A DNA stretch of 64,000 bases from assembly GCF_004342265.1 (NCBI RefSeq), contig NZ_SMCS01000004.1:248001-312000 (forward strand). Reading direction: 5' to 3'. The stretch's first letter is position 1, and every line of letters begins with the position of its first letter. Source of the stretch: Luteibacter rhizovicinus (GTDB taxonomy: Bacteria > Pseudomonadota > Gammaproteobacteria > Xanthomonadales > Rhodanobacteraceae). A program made the position numbers and the translations under genes. Below the pieces are notes generated by a model. The model did not search any database, was not told the DNA's origin, and was given only the letters and a program-made list of their open reading frames with translations. Below are positions 47,078-55,711 of this stretch, piece by piece.

Positions 47078-48210
47078 TGGTTCCTCTCGCCCGCAAAACA
47101 CTTATCTACGAGTGGCGCCGTTTTCTGCCGGCGATTCTCGCCGTCGGCTTCGCCGGCCTGCTGCAGGTGCTGCAGGCGGCGCTCGTCCTTGGCATTTTCA
47201 GCAGCGCCAGTGTTTACATCACCGGATCGACCGCCGATATATGGGTGGGTTATCCGGGCACGCAAAGCGTTGACCAGGGGCGCTCGCTCGATCCCAACGT
47301 CGAAATGCATATGCGGATGGACCCCCACGTAACGCAGGTCGAGCCGTTCATCTGGCTGGATGGCGACTGGCGGGGCGACCGCACCACGGGTGGCGTATCG
47401 GTTTACGTGTCGGGAATCGATCCCCGTCCCGAAGGACTGATGTTCGCCCGCGTGCTGGACAAGGACATGCGCGCCCGTCTGGAAGAGCCGGACGCTGTCG
47501 TCGTCGACCGCGCGGACCTGGAGAAGCTCGGTGTCGGCGTAGGCAAGCAGGCCGCGATCAACGGGCATACGGTGCGCATTGTCGGTGTGAGTTCGGGCTT
47601 GCGCGCGCTGGGCGGGGTGAACGTCGTGACGTCGCTGGAAACGGCGCGCCGGCTGAACCCCGATCCACAGGATGCCGGTCGCCCGACGTATCTGGTAGCG
47701 AAGCTCGACGCGAACGCCGATACGAAATCGGTCGCCGCACGGCTACGGCATGCCACCGGCTTCGGTCCCTACGATGTCTGGGCGGCGCGCGATTTCGCGC
47801 GGCGAACGGTTCTCTACTGGATGCTGGATACAGGTGCCGGCGCGGGCGTGCTGTTCCTGGCGGGTATCGTCTTTCTGGTCGGTGCCGTCATCACCAGCCA
47901 GACGCTGGTCGCGGCGGTAGCCGGTTCCGTTCGCGAATACGCGACGCTCAACGCGCTAGGCGTAGGCTTGCCCGCACTGCGCCGGGTAGTGCTGGAGCAG
48001 GCGTTCTGGGTGGGCGCGCTGGGATTATTCGGCGCATCGTTCGTCGGGGCGCTGTTGATGGCGATCGCCCGAAGCCGCGACGTGCCCGTGTACCTCAGCA
48101 TACCTGTCACGTTGATATGCGCACTGCTCGTGATGGCGCTGGCCGCGGTGTCGGGTCTTGCCGCCATGCGCAGCCTGCGTCGCGCCGATCCCGCCACGTT
48201 GCTGAGGTGA
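47077..48210 (+). CDS. FtsX-like ABC exporter permease (MacB/DevC type)
   Basis: A 377-residue inner-membrane permease of the FtsX/MacB superfamily with four helices. TM1 is near 20-40 (FLPAILAVGFAGLLQVLQAALVLG). A large periplasmic domain follows (about 50-240). Three C-terminal helices (GVLFLAGIVFLVGAVITS; FWVGALGLFGASFVGALLMA; TLICALLVMALAAVSGLAA) complete it. The cytoplasmic motif REYATLNALGVG is typical of the family. It shares a base with the stop of the outer-membrane gene and is followed by the ATPase after 4 nt. Cargo is unknown; DevC homologues export glycolipids or small molecules. Confidence 0.9.
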   Translation: MVPLARKTLIYEWRRFLPAILAVGFAGLLQVLQAALVLGIFSSASVYITGSTADIWVGYPGTQSVDQGRSLDPNVEMHMRMDPHVTQVEPFIWLDGDWRGDRTTGGVSVYVSGIDPRPEGLMFARVLDKDMRARLEEPDAVVVDRADLEKLGVGVGKQAAINGHTVRIVGVSSGLRALGGVNVVTSLETARRLNPDPQDAGRPTYLVAKLDANADTKSVAARLRHATGFGPYDVWAARDFARRTVLYWMLDTGAGAGVLFLAGIVFLVGAVITSQTLVAAVAGSVREYATLNALGVGLPALRRVVLEQAFWVGALGLFGASFVGALLMAIARSRDVPVYLSIPVTLICALLVMALAAVSGLAAMRSLRRADPATLLR

Positions 48211-48214
48211 TGCC

Positions 48215-48979
48215 ATGAATTCACCTCTCGACAATAAGCGTTATGCCGGACCCAGCCTGAGGGCCGAACGGGTCACGAAGTCGTTCGTCACGGGACGCGT
48301 TCGCACGAGCGTCCTTCACGAAGTGTCGCTGGAACTTCATGCGGGCGAACTGACGCTGATTTCCGGGCCGTCCGGTTGCGGCAAGAGCACGTTGCTCGCG
48401 ATATTGAGCGGTCTGCAGAAGGTCGACTCCGGCGAGGTATTCGCCCTGGGCGACAAGCTGGACGACCTCGGGCAACGCGAGCTCGAACGGTTTCGCCTGG
48501 CCCACACCGGTTTCGTTTTTCAGGGTTTCAACCTATTCCCCGCGCTGACGGCGCTGGAGCAGGTGGAACTTCCGCTGCATTACCTGGGGCTGCCTTCGCG
48601 CGAAGTTCGCGAGCGGGCGCTTCGTTCGCTGGACGAAGTGGGCGTCGCTCATCGCGCTTCCCTGCGTCCGACCGAACTTTCGGGTGGCGAAAAGCAGCGC
48701 GTCGCGGTGGCCCGCGCCATGGCGAAAGAGCCCGAGCTGCTCTTCGCCGACGAGCCGACCAGCGCACTGGATGCCGCGAACGGGCAGATGGTGATCGATC
48801 TGCTTCATCGTATAGCGCGTACCCATGGCACCACGGTCCTGTGCGTCAGTCACGATCCTCGTCTTCTGGGTCACGCGGATCGCGTGCTCGCCATGGAAGA
48901 CGGGCGGATACTAAGCGATCAGCGCCACACGCCCGAACTGGCGCCGGGTCGCTCGAACCAGGAGATATCTTCGTTATGA
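48215..48979 (+). CDS. ABC transporter ATPase (LolD/MacB-type)
   Basis: A 254-residue ABC ATPase. Walker A is GPSGCGKST, the Q-loop is FVFQGFNLFPALTALEQVELPL, the signature is LSGGEKQRVAVARAM, and Walker B is LLFADEPTSALD. It powers the FtsX-like permease upstream. The C-terminus (ELAPGRSNQEISSL) extends beyond the core ATPase. Its stop overlaps the adaptor gene start by 4 nt. Confidence 0.94.
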   Translation: MNSPLDNKRYAGPSLRAERVTKSFVTGRVRTSVLHEVSLELHAGELTLISGPSGCGKSTLLAILSGLQKVDSGEVFALGDKLDDLGQRELERFRLAHTGFVFQGFNLFPALTALEQVELPLHYLGLPSREVRERALRSLDEVGVAHRASLRPTELSGGEKQRVAVARAMAKEPELLFADEPTSALDAANGQMVIDLLHRIARTHGTTVLCVSHDPRLLGHADRVLAMEDGRILSDQRHTPELAPGRSNQEISSL

Positions 48980-49887
48980 ACGCGATTGCAACGCACCGGA
49001 AGGCGTGCCTGATCCTGCTTTCGCTGGCCCTCGCGGCTTGTTCGGGGCATGGGAATGCACCCGCGACCGCAAGCGCGCCCGAATCGAACTACGCTGCGGC
49101 CGCGCGTGGCCGCGTCGACGTCGAAGGCGGACTGCTTTCGCTTTCGATGCCGCGCGACGGCGTACTCGTACGGATGGATGTGCACGAGGGCGACACCGTG
49201 AAGGCGGGGCAGGTCCTGGCCGCCCTCGACGACACGCCGGCGAAGCTTGCCGTCGCCGCGGCCGAAGCGGAACGTGCCCAGGCGAACGCGCAGATCGCCT
49301 CGCTGGGCAAGCGTATCGCGGCTGCGAAGCAGCGTGCGCAACGGCTTGCCCAGGCGGAAGCCAGCGGCGCCGGAGACGGGCAGAGCGCGGACGATGCGGC
49401 GGACGCACTGGTCCAGCTCGGCGCGGAACAGGATGCCGCCACGGCGCAGGTCGCCGTACTCGCCCAGAAAGTCAGCTCCGCAAACTACGAGCTTGCCCAG
49501 CGCACGCTACGCGCGCCCTCCAACGGACTGGTCACCCGGGTGCTGGCCCGTCCCGGCGCATCCGTGGGGACGGAGAATCCGCTCATCGTTCTGTTGCCCG
49601 ATACACCGCGTCTCGTTCGCGCCGAACTCAGCGAAACCTTTGCCAATAACGTGCAGCCGGGCATGCATGCGGAAGTCACGGCCGACGGCGATGCGAAAGC
49701 GACGCCGCGGCAGGCGACCGTCGTGCGTGTCGGTTCCGTGATCGGCCCCGGCGTTCTGGACGACGACGCGCAGGCACGGGCGAATTCGCGCACGGTGGAA
49801 TGCGTGTTGTCGTTCGATACGCCACAAGACCTTCGCATCGGGCAACGCGTGCTGGTGCGTTTCACGAAGCAGGGCGCGAAGCCCTGA
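48976..49887 (+). CDS. HlyD/MacA-like periplasmic adaptor lipoprotein
   Basis: A 303-residue membrane-fusion protein. The signal peptide ends in the lipobox LAAC (Cys22). A biotinyl-lipoyl-like domain (VDVHEGDTVKAGQVLAAL-type region), a coiled-coil hairpin rich in Ala and Gln (about 85-165) and a beta-barrel domain (RLVRAELSETFANNVQPGMHAEV) follow. It links the inner-membrane ABC complex with the TolC-like protein. The start overlaps the ATPase stop. Together the four genes make a complete tripartite exporter resembling DevBCA-TolC. Confidence 0.92.
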   Translation: MNAIATHRKACLILLSLALAACSGHGNAPATASAPESNYAAAARGRVDVEGGLLSLSMPRDGVLVRMDVHEGDTVKAGQVLAALDDTPAKLAVAAAEAERAQANAQIASLGKRIAAAKQRAQRLAQAEASGAGDGQSADDAADALVQLGAEQDAATAQVAVLAQKVSSANYELAQRTLRAPSNGLVTRVLARPGASVGTENPLIVLLPDTPRLVRAELSETFANNVQPGMHAEVTADGDAKATPRQATVVRVGSVIGPGVLDDDAQARANSRTVECVLSFDTPQDLRIGQRVLVRFTKQGAKP

Positions 49888-49906
49888 CGCACGGCGAAGC
49901 GCTGGC

Positions 49907-50674
49907 TCAGAAGTGGTAGACGAAGGCCAGCGTCTGCGAAATCTGGGTCCGCGATCCATACGAGCGGACCAGCGGGCTGTTTGCCGCGGCCCCCAGCAGG
50001 CGGCCAATATTGATCGACAGTGCGAAGCCCGTATGCTCGCTGGTGGGCAGGAAGGCGTCGTATTCGATATAGGCCATCTGTGCCCCGGCGCCCGGTCGCC
50101 ATGGCGCGGTTCCGATGCTCGTGGCCTCGTCGGCACTCAGGCCGAAGAAGCGCCGCATCGCCGGACCGTTCATCGCTTGCCATTGCAGCTCGAAGGACTG
50201 CTCGATATAGCCGATATCGGGTAGCTTCAGATCGCCGTAGACATCCAGGTACGCCCCCGCTCCGTCGGTGTCGTGGCTAACACGCGAGCCCACGCTCCAT
50301 TGCTCGTCGAACGCATATTCGATGTATCCGCCGCCCTGCAGCCGCGGCGAAAGCGACGTGACCTTGCCGCCGAGCGTACCCAGGTCTTCGTGGCTGCGGC
50401 CCCACATATAATTTCCGTACGGACCGCCATGCCAGTGCGTGCCGTGGATCAGATCGACGGTCAGGCCGTCGACCGTCGAAAGCTCGCCAATCTCCGGCAG
50501 GTCGATGTCCACATAGGGCAGGAGCTGGTTGCGATGGGTGCTGGCGCCGATCCAGGACGGAATGTGCTGCACGCCGGCCCCGAACGCGTAGCTGGGCGCC
50601 TCGCTGGCGGAAGCGATGCCCGATACGACTAGCAGGGCCATCGGGATTCCGGCGAGGAGGGAGCGAAGCGGCAT
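49907..50674 (-). CDS. MipA/OmpV-family outer-membrane protein
   Basis: A 255-residue outer-membrane beta-barrel. The signal peptide (PLRSLLAGIPMALLVVSGIASA) precedes a mature part with FGAGVQHIPSWIGASTH, GGYIEYAFDEQWSVGSRV and a terminal LAFVYHF, typical of the MipA/OmpV family (MltA-interacting protein). MipA links lytic transglycosylase and synthase in E. coli, but many homologues are porins of unknown role. I chose ATG 50674 because it starts right at the signal peptide; ATG 50710 adds 12 residues. It converges on the exporter operon 20 nt away. Confidence 0.8.
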   Translation of the reverse strand: MPLRSLLAGIPMALLVVSGIASASEAPSYAFGAGVQHIPSWIGASTHRNQLLPYVDIDLPEIGELSTVDGLTVDLIHGTHWHGGPYGNYMWGRSHEDLGTLGGKVTSLSPRLQGGGYIEYAFDEQWSVGSRVSHDTDGAGAYLDVYGDLKLPDIGYIEQSFELQWQAMNGPAMRRFFGLSADEATSIGTAPWRPGAGAQMAYIEYDAFLPTSEHTGFALSINIGRLLGAAANSPLVRSYGSRTQISQTLAFVYHF

Positions 50675-50821
50675 GGGCACGGATATGGGGGGTGATCGGG
50701 CGGAAATCATAGTCGGACAAAGTGAACGGGAGCCTCCTTAGGGGAACCTTCGGCCACTGGGAAAGGGGTGCGAAAGGTACCGTCCCTAACCTGCCGTCAA
50801 CCCTGATGGTGGACTTCCTAC

Positions 50822-51526
50822 GTGAATCATTCGGTTTCCTGGAACATTCTCTGCGACTTCGACGGCACGATTACCGTCGAGGACGTGATCGATTCGCTGC
50901 TCGACCGCTTCGGCCGTCCCGGTTGGGAAGTGCTCGAGCGCGACTGGCGCGCGGGCCGCATCGGTTCGGCTGAGTGCATGGCCGGGCAGGTCGGTCTTCT
51001 CGACGTCAGCCGCGAGGAAATGGACGCGCATCTCGACGGACTGCATATCGACCATGGCTTTCCGGCGTTCGTCGGTCAGGCGAAGCGTCTTGGCATGCCC
51101 ATCCGTGTCGTCAGCGACGGGCTCGATTACGCCATCGATTCGATCCTGAGCCGTCATGGCCTCGATACGCTGCCGGTTGCCGCCAATCACCTGAACATGG
51201 CGGGCGAGCGCGAGTGGCGTCTGACGTCGCCGTTCCGCAAGCCGGACTGCCGTAGCGGTACCTGCAAGTGCGCCTGCGTTGCCGAAGCGCGCAGCGATGG
51301 CCGCAAGACGCTGTTGATCGGCGACGGCGCATCGGATTTCTGCGCCGCCGACACCGTCGATTTCGTGTTCGCCAAGAACCGTCTGATCGAACACTGCCGC
51401 GCCGCGGGTATTCCCTACGTGCCCATCGCCAGCTTCGACGAAGCGCTCGAGCTTCTGCCCGCGCTTGCTGACGGACGTCTCCCGCCCGAGATCGTCGTCC
51501 ACCCGATTTCCGCACTTACGACGTAA
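50822..51526 (+). CDS. HAD-superfamily phosphatase (MtnX-like)
   Basis: A 234-residue class IB HAD phosphatase. Motif I is CDFDGTIT (Asp12/Asp14), motif II RVVSDGLD, and motif IV GDGASDFCAA. Residues around 140-150 carry a Cys cluster CRSGTCKCAC, as in MtnX-type enzymes that dephosphorylate 2-hydroxy-3-keto-5-methylthiopentenyl-1-phosphate. No methionine-salvage gene is nearby, and a class III aminotransferase follows after 15 nt. The substrate is therefore more likely a phosphorylated alcohol or amino alcohol in that pathway. The start is GTG at 50822. Confidence 0.88.
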   Translation: MNHSVSWNILCDFDGTITVEDVIDSLLDRFGRPGWEVLERDWRAGRIGSAECMAGQVGLLDVSREEMDAHLDGLHIDHGFPAFVGQAKRLGMPIRVVSDGLDYAIDSILSRHGLDTLPVAANHLNMAGEREWRLTSPFRKPDCRSGTCKCACVAEARSDGRKTLLIGDGASDFCAADTVDFVFAKNRLIEHCRAAGIPYVPIASFDEALELLPALADGRLPPEIVVHPISALTT

Positions 51527-51541
51527 CAGGATTTCCCTCCC

Positions 51542-52945
51542 ATGAACGTTCTGACCAAGAACCCCAAGGTCGTCATCGACGACGCCCAGCTGCTCGTCGA
51601 CGAGGCGAAATACTGTTCGTTCGGCGACACCGTGCACTATGTCGATCCGCCGAAGATCTTCCGTCATGCGGAAGGCAGCTACATCTACGACAGCGAGGAC
51701 ATCCCCTTCCTCGACCTGCAGATGTGGTACTCGGCCGTGAACTTCGGTTACGGCAACAAGCGTCTTAATGATTGCCTGAAAGACCAGATCGACCTGCTTC
51801 CCCAGGTAGCCAGCCAGTACCTGCACCAGACAAAGATCGAGCTTGCCAAGACGATCGCGGTCGACGCGAAGTCGAAGTTCGGTCTGGACGGCCGCGTGCA
51901 TTTCAACGTCGGCGGTGCGCAGGCGGTGGAAGACTCGCTGAAGATCGTGCGTAATGCGCGTAACGGCAAGAGCCTGATGTTCGCGTTCGAAGGCGGCTAC
52001 CACGGCCGTACGCTGGGGGCGTCGTCCATCACGTCCAGCTACCGCTATCGCCGCCGCTTCGGCCACTTCGGCGAGCGCGCGATGTTTGTCCCGTTCCCGT
52101 ATCCGTTCCGTCGCCCGAAGGGTATGACGCCGGAAGAATACTCCGACGCCTGCGTACGCCAGTTCGAGCGTCTGTTCGAGACCGAATACAACGGCGTGTG
52201 GGATCCGAAAGCGGGGCAGGCCGAATACGCCGCGTTCTACGTCGAACCGATCCAGGGCACCGGTGGCTACGTCATCCCGCCGAAGAACTTCTTCATCGAT
52301 CTGAAGAAGGTGCTCGACAAATACGGCATCCTGATGGTCTGCGACGAAATCCAGATGGGTTTCTGGCGCACGGGCAAGCTCTGGTCGATCGAGAACTTCG
52401 GCGTGAATCCGGACATCATCGTCTTCGGCAAGGCGCTGACCAACGGCCTCAATCCGCTGTCCGGTCTGTGGGCGCGCGAAGAGCTGATCAATCCGACGAT
52501 CTTCCCGCCGGGTTCGACGCATTCGACGTTCAACTCCAATCCGCTCGGTACGGCGCTCGGTCTCGAAGTCATCAAGATGGGCTACGAGCTGGACTACGGC
52601 ACGAAGGTCGTGGAGAAGGGCAAGCACTTCCTCGATGGCCTGAAAGACCTGCAGAAGCGTCACAAGGAAATCGGCGACGTCGACGGCCTCGGTCTCGCGC
52701 TGCGTGCCGAAATCTGCACCGACGACGGCTTCACGCCGAACAAGGAACTGCTCGACCGCATGGTCGACATCGGCCTTGCCGGCGGCCTGGAGCACAACGG
52801 CAAGAAGATCGGTCTCGTGCTGGACGTGGGCGGCTGGTACAAGAACGTCATCACGTTCGCGCCGTCGCTCGACATCAGCCACGAAGAGATCGACCTGGCC
52901 ATCTCGCTGCTCGATCAGCTGCTGACCAAGGCCAAGCGCGCCTGA
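51542..52945 (+). CDS. Class III PLP-dependent aminotransferase
   Basis: A 467-residue class III (omega-amino acid) transaminase. The PLP-binding lysine is Lys297 in IIVFGKALTNG and the PLP-nitrogen acid is Asp268 in MVCDEIQMG. The active-site Gly/His motif is FEGGYHGRTLGA and PFREGGYHG-type glycine loop is present as EGGYHG. It resembles the 4-aminobutyrate/ornithine/lysine-6-aminotransferase group, but the particular substrate is not evident. It is cotranscribed with the HAD phosphatase and converges on the ketosynthase/ACP genes. Together with them it may make an amino-containing small molecule. Confidence 0.9.
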   Translation: MNVLTKNPKVVIDDAQLLVDEAKYCSFGDTVHYVDPPKIFRHAEGSYIYDSEDIPFLDLQMWYSAVNFGYGNKRLNDCLKDQIDLLPQVASQYLHQTKIELAKTIAVDAKSKFGLDGRVHFNVGGAQAVEDSLKIVRNARNGKSLMFAFEGGYHGRTLGASSITSSYRYRRRFGHFGERAMFVPFPYPFRRPKGMTPEEYSDACVRQFERLFETEYNGVWDPKAGQAEYAAFYVEPIQGTGGYVIPPKNFFIDLKKVLDKYGILMVCDEIQMGFWRTGKLWSIENFGVNPDIIVFGKALTNGLNPLSGLWAREELINPTIFPPGSTHSTFNSNPLGTALGLEVIKMGYELDYGTKVVEKGKHFLDGLKDLQKRHKEIGDVDGLGLALRAEICTDDGFTPNKELLDRMVDIGLAGGLEHNGKKIGLVLDVGGWYKNVITFAPSLDISHEEIDLAISLLDQLLTKAKRA

Positions 52946-52953
52946 TGGACCGG

Positions 52954-52989
52954 ACGGGTGGGTCGGGCGTTCACGCCCGGCCCACCCGT
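52954..52989. terminator. Hairpin between convergent aminotransferase and ketosynthase genes
   Basis: A 16-bp stem with one mismatch (ACGGGTGGGTCGGGCG / CGCCCGGCCCACCCGT), TTCA loop, in the 55-nt convergent gap. There is no T run, so it is a rho-independent terminator only in a loose sense; it could block read-through in both directions. Confidence 0.45.
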
Positions 52990-53000
52990 TGCCGTGGGCC

Positions 53001-54230
53001 TCAACGAGGCTCGCACACCGCAAGGACGGCATTCAGGCCGCCGAATGCGAATGAGTCGGACAGCGCCGCCCGCACGTGCATCACGCGGGCATCGTTGCGA
53101 ACGATATCCAGATCGCAGTCCGGATCGCTGTCGATGAAGTTGGCCGTGGGCGGTACGATGCCTTCCTTGATCGCCCCGATCGTCGCGATGAGTTCGAGTG
53201 CACCGGAGGCACCAAGCGCATGGCCATGCATCGATTTGGTCGAGGAAACACATATGTTCCGCGCGTGCGCACCCAGCGCCATGTGGAGTGCGCGGGTTTC
53301 CGTGACGTCGTTCGCCTGCGTGCCCGTGCCGTGCGCGTTGACGTAGTCGATCGCGGAGGGTTCCATGCCCGCATCGGCAAGCGCCGCGTGGATGGCTTGC
53401 GCGGCGCCGTTGGCGGAGGGAGCCACGATGTCGCCGGCATCCGAACTCATGCCTACGCCCGCGATCTCGGCAAGCACCGTCGCACCGCGTCGACGCGCAT
53501 GCTCGATGGATTCGAGTACGAACATGCCGGCGCCTTCGCCAAGCACCAGCCCGCGCCGCTGCTTGCAGAAGGGGCGGCAGGTATCGTCCGCGAGGATACG
53601 CATCGCTTCCCACGCACGAATGACTCCGAACGAGAGGCAGGCCTCCGTGCCGCCAGTCACGGCGACGTCGACCATGCCGCTGCGGATCATGCCGACGGCC
53701 TGGGCGATCGCGTGATTGGCCGATGCGCACGCGCTGGTCACCACGAAGGCGGGGCCGGACAGGCCGAATTCGATGCCGATGTGGCTCGCTGGAGCACTGG
53801 CCATGATGCGCACGATGCTCAGGGGATGGACGCGCTGTCCGTTGCCCTCGCCGTACAGGTGGCGACTCGTATCGTCGTGCGAGGTCTCGCCGCCGGCGCC
53901 CGTGCCGATGATCACCGCTGTGCGGGTGCGCAGCCCGTCGTCGAACGCGATGCCCGACTGGGCGACCGCTTCGCGCGATGCGAGCAGGGCGAACTGGGAT
54001 ATCCGGTCGAGCAGGGGAAGTACGTGAGGGTCGAAGTGCGACTCGGGCGTGAAGTCGGGAACCTGCGCCGCGATACGCGCGCGAAGTTCCGCCGAGCGGG
54101 GATGGACCAGCGGGCGGATGGCGGACTGGCCTGCCACCAGTCCACTCCACAATCGATCCGCTCCGATACCGAAGGCGCTTACCGCGCCCATGCCCGTGAT
54201 CGCCACACGGCCTTCCTGGATTGCTCGCAT
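53001..54230 (-). CDS. Beta-ketoacyl-ACP synthase (FabF/KAS II-like)
   Basis: A 409-residue condensing enzyme with an intact triad: Cys168 in TSACAS, His300 in NAHGTGT, and His335 in SMHGHALGASG. It differs from housekeeping FabF in surrounding motifs, and it is paired with its own ACP on the same strand, 56 nt upstream. This makes it a dedicated synthase for a secondary lipid or polyketide-like product rather than the main fatty-acid enzyme. It converges on the aminotransferase. Confidence 0.92.
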   Translation of the reverse strand: MRAIQEGRVAITGMGAVSAFGIGADRLWSGLVAGQSAIRPLVHPRSAELRARIAAQVPDFTPESHFDPHVLPLLDRISQFALLASREAVAQSGIAFDDGLRTRTAVIIGTGAGGETSHDDTSRHLYGEGNGQRVHPLSIVRIMASAPASHIGIEFGLSGPAFVVTSACASANHAIAQAVGMIRSGMVDVAVTGGTEACLSFGVIRAWEAMRILADDTCRPFCKQRRGLVLGEGAGMFVLESIEHARRRGATVLAEIAGVGMSSDAGDIVAPSANGAAQAIHAALADAGMEPSAIDYVNAHGTGTQANDVTETRALHMALGAHARNICVSSTKSMHGHALGASGALELIATIGAIKEGIVPPTANFIDSDPDCDLDIVRNDARVMHVRAALSDSFAFGGLNAVLAVCEPR

Positions 54231-54286
54231 CGCCTGACTCCCCGGCTGGTTTCGTTTCGCCTTGCGGCGCGGAGTGAACCGGATGA

Positions 54287-54550
54287 TCAGGCGGGGGGAG
54301 CGGCATCCTTGCGTGCCAGCGCTTCCCGCAGCGCACCGATCAGTCCTGCGACCGTGTCGCCGTCGAAGTTGGGATCGCGCTCGGGAAAGGTCACCTTGAA
54401 CTCTTCCTCGATGTCGAAAATCACCTCGATAGCGTCGAGGGATGTCACGCCCAGATCCTTCAACGTTGATTCGAGCGTGATGGTGGACCGGTCTATCTTC
54501 GCGTCGTTGGCGATGATATCGAATACCTTGCTTTCAATCGGATCGCTCAT
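54287..54550 (-). CDS. Acyl carrier protein
   Basis: An 87-residue acidic helical ACP. Ser37 in DLGVTSLDAIEVIF is the phosphopantetheine attachment site; the typical DSL is replaced by TSL. It is the only carrier protein in the window and precedes a ketosynthase on the same strand, so it is probably cognate to it. It is divergent from the FemAB-like gene with 90 nt between the two starts. Confidence 0.92.
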   Translation of the reverse strand: MSDPIESKVFDIIANDAKIDRSTITLESTLKDLGVTSLDAIEVIFDIEEEFKVTFPERDPNFDGDTVAGLIGALREALARKDAAPPA

Positions 54551-54640
54551 AGTCCCGACCTCCCCGTTGCCGCGAACCCCGGAGCCAAAACGGCATCCGG
54601 CTGGCGTGGCACCCCGAGTCTAAACGTAAAAAGCTTACGC

Positions 54641-55711
54641 ATGCCTTTCCTCAATCAACTCGAACCGGACAGCCTGCTCGGGCACTTCGACCGACACCCT
54701 CCCGTCGGCTTCGATACCCTGCGTTCGAAAGACGGCATGCCCCTGTTCGCGGCTCCGTTCGATCTGCTGACGACGGCCGATGATGCGTTGCGCCATCGCG
54801 TCCAGGGTTTGCCGTTGTATCGCTTCTGGTCGCGCCTGCTCCGGCCGCGTACGTGCTTCGCCGGAACGACCGTGACCGAGTACGCGGTGTTCCCCGCCGG
54901 AGCCGACCCCGCCGCGCTGGCCGCGGAGCTTCGATCGACTGTCGGACGGGCGCATACGCTGCTGGTGGTCAAGGACATTCCGCTCGGATCGCCGTTGCTC
55001 GATGCGTCGTCCAGCGACTGGTCGCAACGGTTCGTCGATGCCGCCGGGGCGGAGGGCTTCATCACCGTCGAAGGGCAGGCGCTTGCGTGGCTGCCGATCG
55101 ATTTCGCTTCGGCGGACGACTATCTGAGCCGGATGTCGGCGAGCCGGCGGAAGAATCTGCGTCGCAAGCTTCGTTCCCGCGACGAACTGGAGATCGAGGC
55201 GATACCCACGGGTACCGCTTTCGCCGATGAAGGTCTCGTCGAGCGTTTCTATGCGTTGTATTGCGAGGTTTACGCGCAAAGCGAAACGCATTTCGATCTG
55301 CTGACGCTCGATTTTTTCCGGGACGCATTTCAGGATGCGAACGGTGGCGGCGTGGTGTTCGTTTACCGCAAGGACGGCGAGACGATCGGATGGAATCTCT
55401 GCTACGAACACCAAGGCCGGCTGCTGGATAAGTACATCGGCTTCTCCTATCCCCGTGCACGCGACTACAACCTGTACTTCGTGAGCTGGATGCATAACCT
55501 CGAGTACGCCAGGCAACGAGGTCTTACGCACTATGTGGCAGGGTGGACCGATCCGGAAGTAAAGGCATCGCTGGGCGCGAGCTTTCATATGACGCGTCAC
55601 GCGGTATACATACGCAACCCTCTGCTCCGTTTCGTGCTCCGCCGCCTGGCGAAGCACTTCGAGAGCGACCGCCAGTGGCAGGAAAAGCACAATGCGTCCC
55701 GTCGTCCTTGA
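54641..55711 (+). CDS. FemAB/GNAT-like N-acyltransferase (DUF482-type)
   Basis: A 356-residue protein with the GNAT-like fold of the peptidoglycan-biosynthesis/FemAB-like (DUF482) family. The core has SASRRKNLRRKLRSRDELEIE (about 167-187), FYALYCEVYAQSETHFDLLT and GETIGWNLCYEHQGRLLDKYIG. The conserved motif is typical of proteins that transfer an acyl group from a carrier or CoA to an amine. It ends in a 20-nt overlap with the ureohydrolase-like gene. The substrates are unknown. The position opposite an ACP/ketosynthase pair suggests an acyl-ACP donor. That is inference. Confidence 0.75.
   Translation: MPFLNQLEPDSLLGHFDRHPPVGFDTLRSKDGMPLFAAPFDLLTTADDALRHRVQGLPLYRFWSRLLRPRTCFAGTTVTEYAVFPAGADPAALAAELRSTVGRAHTLLVVKDIPLGSPLLDASSSDWSQRFVDAAGAEGFITVEGQALAWLPIDFASADDYLSRMSASRRKNLRRKLRSRDELEIEAIPTGTAFADEGLVERFYALYCEVYAQSETHFDLLTLDFFRDAFQDANGGGVVFVYRKDGETIGWNLCYEHQGRLLDKYIGFSYPRARDYNLYFVSWMHNLEYARQRGLTHYVAGWTDPEVKASLGASFHMTRHAVYIRNPLLRFVLRRLAKHFESDRQWQEKHNASRRP

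Noticed and set aside
50822-51526. Methionine salvage locus based on the MtnX-like phosphatase
   Set aside because: No mtnA, mtnB, mtnD or mtnK is nearby, and the adjacent aminotransferase is class III. A methionine-salvage role is not supported by context.
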